From Acidovorax sp. (GTDB lineage Bacteria; Pseudomonadota; Gammaproteobacteria; Burkholderiales; Burkholderiaceae_C): DNA of 43,410 nucleotides. The translations under genes were made by a program, and so were the position numbers. The stretch is from NCBI RefSeq assembly GCF_021287135.1, contig NZ_JAJTBB010000062.1:1-43410 (forward strand). The letters are read 5' to 3'. Position 1 is the stretch's first letter. Every line of letters starts with the position of its first letter. The notes under the pieces were generated by a model, which had not been told where the DNA came from, made no database searches, and saw only the letters and a program-made list of their open reading frames with translations. Shown piece after piece: positions 21,443 through 29,483 of this stretch.

Positions 21443-24400
21443 TTATCGGCCGGATACGCTCTTGCCGTCAGCAAGCGCTTTAAAGAAGTTCTGCAGCACT
21501 GCGCGACCGGAGGGATCGGTGTTCACCACGCCATACGGCTGCCCCTCGTAGTGCAGGTGGACGGGCACGCCCCCGCCAGCTGCGGCCGAGCTTCGCTGGC
21601 CCTGCCCGCTCGGCTGTGAAGCGCGTGCGCCGGATAAATCGCCCGACGCTTCCCGCCCTCGCCCGGAGGCCTTTTCGCTGTCTGAGCGACTGCTGCCGCC
21701 CTTTTCAGCGGCGGCTTTCTCCTTGCGCTTCTTCAACAGCTCGTCTTCGAGTTCACGCTCGACGCGGTCCAGCTCTGCCGCGATGTTTCGCTGCTCAAGT
21801 AGGCTTTGCTGACTTCTTGCGTTGCCATAGTTAGTTTGGTAGGCCTGCAGCTGCAGCCGTAGTTGCCATGCGCGCTTGGCTTTATCAAGGTCGACGGCAT
21901 CCTCACCGTAGCGCTGGATGATCTGCTGGTTGATATCGGTGTCGTTGATGCTCGCATTGCCAGAGACGTTCTTGCGGATATCACCAATGGCCTTAAGCGA
22001 CTGGTCCCCATCCATGCTGTACCTGTCGTATAGGTTTTGCAAATCAGACTTCTCAGAATCGCTACCGCCCAGGCGTTGACGATCATGGATCTGACGCAAG
22101 CGCTTAATGTTCTCTGCAGCCTCTGCGGCTGATCTACCTAATGTTTGATAGTCACCGGCCGCGCCACCGGCGGACCTGCGCAGATCATCGGTCGCGCTCT
22201 TGGCCTCTCGCATTGAGCGGACGATGGTGTTGCCTGCCGAGTCGGTTTCGAGTTTCAGACCCTCAGCAGCCGCGCGGGCCGCGATAGACGAGTCAGCAAC
22301 GCCACGGTTCGCGTCGATGAGGCGTTGAACCATGGCGCGTGCCGCCTCTTCTTTCCGTCGTTGCCAGGCCAGGTACGACTCGCCTTCGTCCTGTCCGGCT
22401 TTCTTGATCACGTCATACGACCGGACCGCTTGATCAGCGCTACGGCGCAGGCTTTCAGAGGACTGCAATCCCAGGCGTTCCATGGCCTCGCGCACACTGT
22501 TGATGCCGCCGGTCGCGTCTTCGAGTTTTTTCTTCAGCTCCTCGGCCTTGGCGGCTACTTGGTCGAGCAGGCCGTCCGCAACTTTGTCGCCCAGCTGCTT
22601 GCGCACGCTCTCGATCTGGGCGCGCAGGGCGGTCAACGCGGCCTGGCTGTCGGCGGTATCAATTGCCTTACCGATGCTGGCGTTGAGCACGCGGCCCACA
22701 TCGACGCCCTCGGCTTTGAGCTTGCCCATATTGGTGATGATGACCTCGACATCGTTGATGGCGCTGCGCGAGGCCGCACCAACACGGCCCTGCAGCACCT
22801 CATACTCCAGTCCGGTGCGTCGCACCGCTTCTCTGAGCACGTTGTCCATCACCTGCCCGGTGCGCTCGGCCTCGCGGGCGGCAGCAGATAGCGCACCTTT
22901 GATGCGTGCCTCAAGGTCTTTGAGCACGGCTTCAGGTGCCCCGCTGGCAATGGCCTGCTGCAGCTGATCCTGCAGCTTCTTCGCGTCCTGGGCGGCAGAG
23001 CCAAAGGCGTTGCGGGCGAGCACTTCAAACTTCAGCAGGTCCTGCCCGTCCAGCGCTTTCGCCCAAGCGGCCTGGAATTCGGTAGCTGTGAGCTTGCCGT
23101 CTGCCAGCAGCTTGTCGAGCACCCCCGAGGCGGTGCGAATGCCAGGCGAGTTCGACAAGTCAAAGTCCTTGCCGATCTTGCCCACTGCGTCGGCCACCGT
23201 GTCGCCAGAGGTGCGCAATTTGTCGAACTTCGCGATCAGCCCTACCGCTTGCTCCGTGAGGTCAAATGTGCGGTTTCTGGCCTCCGCCATCTTGTCGTTC
23301 TGCAGCTGCATGGCCGCAATCTGAGCTTTGCGGGCTTCAGCGTTGCGTTGCGTCGCCTCGGTGTCCTTCCGCTGCTGCTCCTCCTGCTGCTTGACCCGTT
23401 TGCCGGTCTCGGTGAACTTCATGCCCCACTCAACAACCCCGGAGATGCCCTTGCGAATCTCACCGTTGAAGAGCACCAGCGTGGCGATCAGCCCAACGGG
23501 ACCGCCAAACAGAGCGGTGACTCCGCGCAATGCACCGCCCAGCGCGCCAAATGCGGCGGTCTTCGCCCCAACGGCGGCCGTGTTCGCCACGGCCGCAGTG
23601 GTAGCTGCAGCGGTGGCCCTGGTGGCCTGCCCGGTAAAGGTGGCAATGGAGGCCCACGATGCCGCATTGGCTGTGCGCGCGGCAGTGGATGCTGTGGTGG
23701 CCGCGATGTTGGCGGCCTGGGCGGCAGTGTTGGCCGCGTGCGCGGCTGCGTTGCCGGCCTGCGCAGTCGTGTTCGCAGCGACAGCAAGGGTGTTCTTTTC
23801 GACGGCAGCCGTGGCCGCCATGGTCTTGAGCGCCCAGGCGCCAAAGTCAGCGGCGAGGCCGGCAATCTTGAATGCAGCCCACAGCTTGCCAACGGCGGCC
23901 AGCGTGGAGACAAGGGTGTCGAGATTGCCCGCCAGCGCGTTGATGACCTTCGCGGCGTTGGCACTGCTGACCATGCCATTGTCCGCCTGGCCCACGTAGA
24001 GGGTCCACTGGGTGGACAGGTTCTGCAGGGCGCGGCCCACGGTAGGCGGCAGCTTCGAGAACTCCCCTGCGACTACGTCAGCCTGACCGCGCAGGGCTTT
24101 CATCACGGTCTCGGCGGTCAACGCGCCCTGGCCCGCGAGGTCGCGCAGCTTGCCCGTGGTGACGCCCAGCCCATTCGCCATGGCTTGCGCCAGGCGGGGC
24201 GCTTGTTCCATGACGGAGTTGAACTCTTCCCCGCGCAGCACGCCAGACTGCAGACCCTGAATCAACTGGGTGATGGCGGCGCGTGATGACTCGGCCGAAC
24301 CGCCCGAAAGCTGAATTGCCTGGTTGATGGTTTGCGTCAGCCGCAGCGCATTGTTCTGCGCAACTTCGGCCGTCTGGCCGGCTTCCTGCCCAGCCTTTGC

Positions 24401-25474
24401 AAGCCGGGTGAAGAGCGTGCCGGTTTCGTCCAACGCTGAGTTGGTAGCCAGTGCGACGCGCTGAACTCCGGCGAACGCTTCCGCGAACAGTGGCCCCTCG
24501 CCCGTGGCGAGCTTGACGCGGGCTTCAAGGTTGCGGAACTCGTCGGCGGTTTCTGCAACCGACTTCGCAAGCCCGCCCACATAGCTGCCCCCGAGTGCGA
24601 CCGTGGCCACCTGCTGGATGCGCGCCAGCTGGGTGCTGATGGACGTCATGCCCTCGCGCAGCGTGCGCTGGTTCTGGGCCTGGACCTGGGTGGACTGGGT
24701 GGAGGCGGTAGCGGCCTGTTGGTATGCCGGCGCCATGGCCGCGACTTCTTGGCGCACCTGCGCCAATGCAGCCTGCAAGTTTCGCTCTGCCTGGGCGAGG
24801 TTCGTTGCCTCAACACCCATCGCCTGGAGGCTTTCCCGACCAATCCCGAGCGCAGCGTTATTGGCATCCTGCGCTGATCGCGCTCGCAGCAATGCCGCGG
24901 CAGACTCTTGATGTTGGGCCGACAGTCGGTTCTCGGCCTGCAGCGCTGTGCGGGTGTTGGCCTCGGCTTCTTTCAGGCTTCTGGCTTGCTGCTTTATTTC
25001 AACCGAGAGTTGCTGAATTCGCTCCTTTGCAGTCGTGCTCGCCGTACGGTATTCATCCGTCTTGCGAGCCGCTCCAAGCGTGCTGGACTGCAGTTCTTCA
25101 TACCCTTTCTTCACGGCCGCCAGTTCGGAACGCTTGGTTTCGAGCGCTGCTTTAGCGCCCATTTCCGCTTGCACAAAGCGTTGCGTAGACGCGCTGGCTT
25201 GGGCTAGTTGGGCGTCCATTTGCCGCAGGTTTCCCTGCGCCTCGGCCAGTTCAATTGCCAGGGCCCCCGACTCATTCTTGAGCTGTTGAAAGTTCTCAAG
25301 GGTTCGCTGCTTGGTCCCAAGCACTTCCAGGGCGCGTGCTGCGTCCAGGGCACCTTTTTGAAGGTCGCCCTCCAGGACGTCACCAACCCCGCGCAGCGTC
25401 TTGGCAAGCGCGTCGGCATCGGCCTCGCCCTTGACGGCGGCTTCGATGTCGTATTTGATCTTGGGATCGGCCAT
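21443..25474 (-). CDS. Tape measure protein
   Basis: 1343 residues, the largest protein here. The first 280 residues are Ala/Gln/Glu-rich coiled coil. Residues about 300-500 match the conserved tape-measure domain: D-E-F-R-N-L-E-A-R-V-K-L-A-T-G, F-T-R-L-A-K-A-G-Q-E-A-G, L-I-Q-G-L-Q-S-G-V-L-R-G-E-E-F-N-S-V-M-E-Q-A-P and L-S-T-Q-W-T-L-Y-V-G-Q. An Ala-rich stretch with hydrophobic segments (about 555-710) and more coiled coil follow. Tape measures set tail length, at roughly 0.15 nm per residue in known phages, which gives about 200 nm here. They are also ejected to help DNA cross the membrane. No tail assembly chaperone gene is seen just upstream. Confidence 0.93.
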   Translation of the reverse strand: MADPKIKYDIEAAVKGEADADALAKTLRGVGDVLEGDLQKGALDAARALEVLGTKQRTLENFQQLKNESGALAIELAEAQGNLRQMDAQLAQASASTQRFVQAEMGAKAALETKRSELAAVKKGYEELQSSTLGAARKTDEYRTASTTAKERIQQLSVEIKQQARSLKEAEANTRTALQAENRLSAQHQESAAALLRARSAQDANNAALGIGRESLQAMGVEATNLAQAERNLQAALAQVRQEVAAMAPAYQQAATASTQSTQVQAQNQRTLREGMTSISTQLARIQQVATVALGGSYVGGLAKSVAETADEFRNLEARVKLATGEGPLFAEAFAGVQRVALATNSALDETGTLFTRLAKAGQEAGQTAEVAQNNALRLTQTINQAIQLSGGSAESSRAAITQLIQGLQSGVLRGEEFNSVMEQAPRLAQAMANGLGVTTGKLRDLAGQGALTAETVMKALRGQADVVAGEFSKLPPTVGRALQNLSTQWTLYVGQADNGMVSSANAAKVINALAGNLDTLVSTLAAVGKLWAAFKIAGLAADFGAWALKTMAATAAVEKNTLAVAANTTAQAGNAAAHAANTAAQAANIAATTASTAARTANAASWASIATFTGQATRATAAATTAAVANTAAVGAKTAAFGALGGALRGVTALFGGPVGLIATLVLFNGEIRKGISGVVEWGMKFTETGKRVKQQEEQQRKDTEATQRNAEARKAQIAAMQLQNDKMAEARNRTFDLTEQAVGLIAKFDKLRTSGDTVADAVGKIGKDFDLSNSPGIRTASGVLDKLLADGKLTATEFQAAWAKALDGQDLLKFEVLARNAFGSAAQDAKKLQDQLQQAIASGAPEAVLKDLEARIKGALSAAAREAERTGQVMDNVLREAVRRTGLEYEVLQGRVGAASRSAINDVEVIITNMGKLKAEGVDVGRVLNASIGKAIDTADSQAALTALRAQIESVRKQLGDKVADGLLDQVAAKAEELKKKLEDATGGINSVREAMERLGLQSSESLRRSADQAVRSYDVIKKAGQDEGESYLAWQRRKEEAARAMVQRLIDANRGVADSSIAARAAAEGLKLETDSAGNTIVRSMREAKSATDDLRRSAGGAAGDYQTLGRSAAEAAENIKRLRQIHDRQRLGGSDSEKSDLQNLYDRYSMDGDQSLKAIGDIRKNVSGNASINDTDINQQIIQRYGEDAVDLDKAKRAWQLRLQLQAYQTNYGNARSQQSLLEQRNIAAELDRVERELEDELLKKRKEKAAAEKGGSSRSDSEKASGRGREASGDLSGARASQPSGQGQRSSAAAGGGVPVHLHYEGQPYGVVNTDPSGRAVLQNFFKALADGKSVSGR

Positions 25475-25487
25475 GGTGGAGGATCAG

Positions 25488-25670
25488 ATGAAGGGTTTGG
25501 TGTGGTGCATTGCCCTGGTGGGCGCGGGCATTCCGCTGGCCCTGCTGGGCCTGCTGGTGGATTCGGAGCGCCTGATGGCGCTGGGTGGCGGGGCCATCGC
25601 CACCGTGGTGGTGGGATGGCCCGTGCTGGTGCTGATGGGCGCCGTACAGACGTCTGGACGGCGGCCTTGA
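25488..25670 (+). CDS. Small two-helix membrane protein, antisense to tail operon
   Basis: 60 residues on the plus strand. A strong ribosome binding site (GGAGG, 25478-25482) lies five bases before ATG 25488. Two hydrophobic helices are clear (C-I-A-L-V-G-A-G-I-P-L-A-L-L-G-L-L-V and G-G-A-I-A-T-V-V-V-G-W-P-V-L-V-L-M), joined by D-S-E-R-L-M. The frame fills the 196-bp gap between tape measure and tail tube almost exactly and ends at the base before the tail-tube stop codon. Opposite orientation means separate expression. It could be a superinfection-exclusion or other moron product, or a holin-like protein; a chance frame remains possible. Confidence 0.6.
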   Translation: MKGLVWCIALVGAGIPLALLGLLVDSERLMALGGGAIATVVVGWPVLVLMGAVQTSGRRP

Positions 25671-26429
25671 TCAGGCGGTGAGGGTCGGCCAGCGAACCTC
25701 GTAGCCTTCCGTCTTGCCGGTGGGCACCACGATCTCGCCCGACAGCTCGGTGGCGGTGAAGTTGTCGGACAGAAAGTCGAACTCGTTACCGGCGCCCAGC
25801 ACCGCCTCGTGCACGTCGACTTCCACGGGCGCCCCGTCAACAAGATTCGCGCCGTCGAAGCGCGCCCGGCAGCGGATCTGGGTCATGCGACCGCCCAGGA
25901 TCTTCTTGCCGTCGACGGCGTTGTAGGCACTGGTGAGCTTGATCTTGTCTCCCACGGTGACACCACTTTTCACGCGGATTTCCCCCCGAGCCCAGTTCAC
26001 TTCAAACGTGCCTGCAGCGAGGGCCGTAGTGCCGTCGGTCTGAAAGACACCGAAGCCTTCTTCAACCAGGTTTCGCTTGCCCACGGGAAGCCAGTCGCCC
26101 AGGGCTGTCACAGTCACTTCGTGGGCTGTCAAATTACCCGCGCTTTGCGTCAGCGACTCAACAATGCCTTGGAACTGCATTGCCAGAGTTGTGGCGCTGG
26201 CTGCCGAGATGGCAATGGACAACTCGGTGGGCTTGGGAATGACAACCGCCGCCCGCGACTGGCCGTAATTCAAATGAGATTTCGAGGTGCTGGACTTCTT
26301 TTCCGAGTTGGGCTTGATGGCGAATTTGTCGGCATCGAGCGCGTCGCCCCACGGCCCCCACGCTTGTGTCGCCGTGTTCCAGACGGACAAGGTCACCAGG
26401 CCACCAGCCAAAACTGCACGTGCGGTCAT
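25671..26429 (-). CDS. Major tail (tube) protein
   Basis: 252 residues. It starts M-T-A-R-A-V-L-A-G-G-L-V-T-L-S-V-W. The C-terminal part (F-D-F-L-S-D-N-F-T-A-T-E-L-S-G-E-I-V-V-P-T-G-K) and Q-T-D-G-T-T-A-L stretch look like the beta-sandwich of siphovirus tube proteins. The location between the tail terminator-like gene and the tape measure supports it. It has its own leader: a hairpin at 26458-26477 and an AGGAGG ribosome binding site just before the start, both expected for a gene needing high expression. The exact family was not identified. Confidence 0.75.
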   Translation of the reverse strand: MTARAVLAGGLVTLSVWNTATQAWGPWGDALDADKFAIKPNSEKKSSTSKSHLNYGQSRAAVVIPKPTELSIAISAASATTLAMQFQGIVESLTQSAGNLTAHEVTVTALGDWLPVGKRNLVEEGFGVFQTDGTTALAAGTFEVNWARGEIRVKSGVTVGDKIKLTSAYNAVDGKKILGGRMTQIRCRARFDGANLVDGAPVEVDVHEAVLGAGNEFDFLSDNFTATELSGEIVVPTGKTEGYEVRWPTLTA

Positions 26430-26457
26430 AGCCGCCTCCTTTCAGTAGAAACAGAAA

Positions 26458-26477
26458 GGCCCGCTCATCGGCGGGCC
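26458..26477 (-). terminator. Hairpin between tail terminator and tail-tube genes
   Basis: A 7-bp perfect stem (GGCCCGC / GCGGGCC) with loop TCATCG. On the minus strand it is followed by TTTCTGTTTCT, a broken U-tract, so it is a weak terminator or an mRNA 3'-end stabiliser. It lies just ahead of the tail-tube gene and could set different levels for head and tail transcripts. Confidence 0.55.
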
Positions 26478-26506
26478 ATTGGGTTGGATCAATCGAAACG
26501 GGCAGG

Positions 26507-26962
26507 TCAGCCCGGATCGCGGTAGTCGACAGTGAACAGGCCGAGCACAAGGCCGCCGCCCACGTCGAGGTTTTCAAGGCGGTAGAGCACGTCGCCTTCA
26601 ACCATGCCTCGCCCTTCCAGCCGCACCAGCGTGTTGATCGCTGGCAGGCAGTTGCGAACTGCGCGCTTTGCGGCACGGTAGTCAGCGTGGGCGCCTTGCC
26701 GGTCGTTGTCGGTGCGGTTGATGACCCCCAGCGTGAAGCCGTAGGTGCGCTTTTGCGACTGGCCCGGCTGTGCAATGGGCTTGTCTGCCTGGTCTTCGAA
26801 AAAGACGATGCGGCTACCCGTCTGCAGGTCGCTGGCACGCTTTGGGTTGTCCAGCACCGTTGCACCAGCCAAGGAAGGCTCAGAACGCAGCGCATAGACG
26901 ATGGCCGCCCCGATGGCGAAGGGAGCGCCCTGCGGCAACGTGTCAGGCTTGAGCGCGCTCAT
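26507..26962 (-). CDS. Tail terminator-like (gpU-type) protein
   Basis: 151 residues. The middle (K-R-T-Y-G-F-T-L-G-V-I-N-R-T, then A-D-Y-R-A-A-K-R-A-V-R-N-C-L) and the end (Y-R-L-E-N-L-D-V-G-G-G-L-V-L-G-L-F-T-V-D-Y-R-D-P) resemble minor tail proteins that cap the tube and stop its growth. It overlaps the upstream joining-protein gene by four bases (ATGA). The gene order head joining, terminator, tube, tape measure is the standard one. Function assigned by position and general pattern. Confidence 0.65.
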   Translation of the reverse strand: MSALKPDTLPQGAPFAIGAAIVYALRSEPSLAGATVLDNPKRASDLQTGSRIVFFEDQADKPIAQPGQSQKRTYGFTLGVINRTDNDRQGAHADYRAAKRAVRNCLPAINTLVRLEGRGMVEGDVLYRLENLDVGGGLVLGLFTVDYRDPG

Positions 26963-27294
26963 GCCGACACGCTGCCCAGCAGCGCCTCCATCTCCATGCC
27001 GTCGTTCACGCGCAGGGGGTTGTCCAGCACGCGGAACCGGGCGCCTGCGGCGATGCTGAGGGCCGGGATAGCCTCATTGGCCACCAGCACGTCGTCGGCG
27101 TGGACATCCTGCGTGACAGGCATCTGCACCTTGCGCGTGGCGGCGATGGCGCGGCCATCCAGGGCCTCTTCATCGACCACCCCGAAGATCAGCACCACAT
27201 CCACGTCAGCGACCGATGGCCGCTGGCGCGTGAAGGTGGTGGCGAAGTCGGGGCCGTAGAACACGGCGGCCATGTCTTCTTCGAGATCCAGCAT
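26959..27294 (-). CDS. Head-tail joining protein (gpFII-like)
   Basis: 111 residues. The N-terminus has M-A-A-V-F-Y-G-P-D-F-A (from residue 8) and T-F-T-R-Q-R-P, and the C-terminus reads F-R-V-L-D-N-P-L-R-V-N-D-G. Such proteins form the interface between the filled head and the tail. Either M1 (27294) or M8 (27273) could be the start; M1 is given because upstream coupling to the small coiled-coil gene is closer. It overlaps the terminator-like gene by four bases. Confidence 0.65.
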   Translation of the reverse strand: MLDLEEDMAAVFYGPDFATTFTRQRPSVADVDVVLIFGVVDEEALDGRAIAATRKVQMPVTQDVHADDVLVANEAIPALSIAAGARFRVLDNPLRVNDGMEMEALLGSVSA

Positions 27295-27302
27295 GGCGGT
27301 GG

Positions 27303-27656
27303 TCAGCCTTGCGTAGAGCCGTTGCCTTGCGCGGCGTCGGCGGCCTTCTGCTCAGCGGCCTTGCGCTCCATCTCGGCCTTCTCGGCTTGGCGGCGCTCGG
27401 CTTCAGCTTTCTTCGCCGCTTCCGCTTCCTCCTGGGCCTTGCGCTCGGCTTCGGCCTGCTCAGCTGCCAGGCGCTCGGCTTCGGCCTTCCGCGCCTTGTC
27501 AGCAGCCTTGCGGGCGGCAGAGTCGTCGGCGTGCGGCTGATCGACAGCGCCGTGCGGCAGCGCGTCGGCCTCGGCCTTGGTCAGGTCGATAGAGGCGCCC
27601 ACGGCATAGCGCTTCCCATCGTGCGTGATGGGGGTGAGTGCTGTATACCGTGCCAT
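27303..27656 (-). CDS. Small capsid-region protein with Ala/Glu/Lys helix
   Basis: 117 residues. The first 45 residues form a small basic/polar domain (Y-T-A-L-T-P-I-T-H-D-G-K-R-Y-A-V-G) of a type common next to capsid genes in phages. The remaining 70 are almost only Ala, Glu, Lys, Arg and Gln, which predicts one long, highly charged helix, ending in G-N-G-S-T-Q-G. The repetitive tail may vary among related phages through slippage in repeated GCG/GAG codons. The gene is two bases after the major capsid gene. Its role (head completion or capsid accessory) is unknown. Confidence 0.65.
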   Translation of the reverse strand: MARYTALTPITHDGKRYAVGASIDLTKAEADALPHGAVDQPHADDSAARKAADKARKAEAERLAAEQAEAERKAQEEAEAAKKAEAERRQAEKAEMERKAAEQKAADAAQGNGSTQG

Positions 27657-27658
27657 GA

Positions 27659-28597
27659 TCAGGCCGCCGCGTTCTTGAACAGAAAGCCCGCCGTGGCGCC
27701 AGGCAGCACAGGCTGATAGGCGTCGGTCACCGGATAAATCCAGCTGTTGGCGTTACGGTCTTCGTAGCCTTCTTCCACCATGGGGCGGCCTTCCAGCTGG
27801 TAGGTGTACCCGTAGCTGGGAGAGCCCATCTCCTGCATGCTGGCAGGGGTGGTGTACGCCAGGATCGCGTCCTTGCCCCACACGTCCTGAAACTGCGTGC
27901 CATCGTGGTAAACGGCTTCGCCCTCAACAATCTGCTGCAGCTCGAACAGGGCTTGCAGCTGCTGGATGGTCGCTGGTGGGCGGTCCGTGGCGGTGCTGAG
28001 GCGGTCGAGCACCTTGGGGTGGGTACGCACTGCCGTCAGCACCTTCGGGCCGAGCGTGAGTACGTTGGGCTTTTCACCGGTCTTGGAGCGGATCACTTCC
28101 TTCGCGTCCATGATGTCGGTGAAGGGGTCGCTACTCGCATGGCTCCATTGGCTGGTGCCGCTCAGGGTTTCCTTGTTGGAAGAGTCGTAGCGCGCATCGT
28201 CGCGAGCCAGGTCGGCCGCCATTTTTTCGCGCTCCAGCGCCATGGTGTTTTGGACCCGACGCACCGCACCGCTCGAAATGTCAATGCCGGGGCCATTGCT
28301 GGCTTCTTCCTGGATCTCGTTGGGCGCGACGCCTTCGAGGCGGTGGTCCACGAGCGCGTAGGGGTCGCTGGCGTAGCCGAACTGCACACGCTTGGTATTG
28401 GCACCTGGCGCGCGAGCAGTGTTCACCAGTTTGAAGTCGTCGGGACCAAAGCTGATGATGCGCCCGCCCCGCAGGCCGACCGGAATGATGGGAAACAGCA
28501 CATTGGCGACCGCAGCTTTCGGGCTGCGGTAGCCGCGCGCAATGGCGGTGAGAATGGGGTCAACGACGCGTGCCTGACCGGGGGTTGCTTGTGGCAT
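27659..28597 (-). CDS. Major capsid protein
   Basis: 312 residues. It starts M-P-Q-A-T-P-G-Q-A-R-V-V-D-P-I-L-T-A-I-A-R-G-Y and includes L-F-P-I-I-P-V, E-R-E-K-M-A-A-D-L-A-R-D, and Y-G-Y-T-Y-Q-L-E-G-R-P-M-V-E. These fit a group of siphovirus major capsid proteins of about 310-340 residues with an N-terminal arm and HK97-like fold. It is preceded by the decoration protein and the protease/scaffold gene, the expected order. There is no large N-terminal propeptide, consistent with a separate scaffold encoded inside the protease gene. A GGAG-like site lies upstream of ATG 28597. Confidence 0.88.
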   Translation of the reverse strand: MPQATPGQARVVDPILTAIARGYRSPKAAVANVLFPIIPVGLRGGRIISFGPDDFKLVNTARAPGANTKRVQFGYASDPYALVDHRLEGVAPNEIQEEASNGPGIDISSGAVRRVQNTMALEREKMAADLARDDARYDSSNKETLSGTSQWSHASSDPFTDIMDAKEVIRSKTGEKPNVLTLGPKVLTAVRTHPKVLDRLSTATDRPPATIQQLQALFELQQIVEGEAVYHDGTQFQDVWGKDAILAYTTPASMQEMGSPSYGYTYQLEGRPMVEEGYEDRNANSWIYPVTDAYQPVLPGATAGFLFKNAAA

Positions 28598-28636
28598 GTG
28601 AATGCTCCTGAAGTTGAGGGGTGAGGGATGCGCCGA

Positions 28637-29008
28637 TCAGGACGCTGCCGAGACGAGACCGGCGCTGGTCACGAGCAGCACTTCGATGAAAGCGCCTTCG
28701 CCGGCTGCGGCTTCCATTGCCCGTGCGACGGGCGACTTGCTGCCCACAGTGAGGGGCACGACACGGCCCGTGGCGTCCACCATCAAGGCGGCATCTTTGG
28801 TGACGGCTGCGCCGGTTTCCACGATGGCGGTGCCCAGCACGTCGGTGGGCACCAGGTCGCCTGCAGCCGCCGCGCTGGTGCGGGTTACGCCAAAGCCAAC
28901 GCCGCCAGCGGCGGGATATGCGCCGGACTGGGTGATGACGCGGCACGAGGCCAGAGGGCCCGCCGCTGCCACGGTCAGCGTCAGGAGAGAGAGGTTTCCA
29001 GAAGACAT
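28637..29008 (-). CDS. Head decoration protein (DUF2190-like)
   Basis: 123 residues from ATG 29008 with GGAG nine bases upstream. A TTG four codons earlier is less likely. Gly/Ala/Val-rich small beta protein: L-T-L-T-V-A-A-A-G-P-L-A, Y-P-A-A-G-G-V-G-F-G-V, and A-M-E-A-A-A-G-E-G-A-F-I-E-V-L-L at the end, the usual pattern of DUF2190-type capsid decoration proteins. They bind the mature capsid surface as trimers and stabilise it. The neighbours (protease, capsid) agree. Confidence 0.78.
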   Translation of the reverse strand: MSSGNLSLLTLTVAAAGPLASCRVITQSGAYPAAGGVGFGVTRTSAAAAGDLVPTDVLGTAIVETGAAVTKDAALMVDATGRVVPLTVGSKSPVARAMEAAAGEGAFIEVLLVTSAGLVSAAS

Positions 29009-29048
29009 TGCGTTCTCCAAGAGTTGAGGGGTTTGGAGCGGCTACGCG

Positions 29049-29483
29049 TCAGGACGCGAAGCCCAGTTCCTTGAGGGCGGCAACCAGATCGATGCCCTTG
29101 GCCTTGGCATGAGCCTGGGCTTCGGCGACCTGCTGCTCCTTGGTCTTTGCGCCCTGATCAGGGGGCGTGGCGCTGGGCTTGGCGGCGGGCGGTGCATCGC
29201 CTGCATGCGCATTGGCTGCGGCAGCGCGCTGCTGCTTTTCAGCAGCGAGCACGGCCATGCTGGCGTCGGCGGCAGTGGTCTTGCCGTCGAAGGCCAAGGT
29301 GGCAAGCAGCTTCTCATGGCCCGGCAGGCCCTCGCCCACGGCCAGAACGGCCTGGATGCGCTCGCGCTCTTGCGTGGCGCCGAGGCTGGTGAACTCGCCG
29401 CGCAACTGGGCGAAGAGGGGCGCGTGGTCCTGCTCGAAAGACGCACGCGTGATGGGAGTTTTGTTGTCAGCAGGATCTGCCAT
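29049..29483 (-). CDS. Nested scaffold protein (internal start of protease gene)
   Basis: 144 residues in frame with the protease, starting at Met314 (M-A-D-P-A-D-N-K-T). An AAGGA sequence about 10 bases before this ATG gives a plausible internal ribosome binding site. The product is Ala/Gln/Glu-rich and mostly helical, with a conserved-looking L-G-F motif near its end. By analogy with lambda Nu3 it would be the capsid scaffold. The evidence is the start signal and domain layout only. Confidence 0.6.
   Translation of the reverse strand: MADPADNKTPITRASFEQDHAPLFAQLRGEFTSLGATQERERIQAVLAVGEGLPGHEKLLATLAFDGKTTAADASMAVLAAEKQQRAAAANAHAGDAPPAAKPSATPPDQGAKTKEQQVAEAQAHAKAKGIDLVAALKELGFAS

Noticed and set aside
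25484-25843. Minus-strand frame as a tail chaperone frameshift product
   Set aside because: Ser/Pro/Arg/Thr-rich shadow sequence with no slippery site recognised at the end of the tail-tube gene; the plus-strand membrane protein is a better reading.
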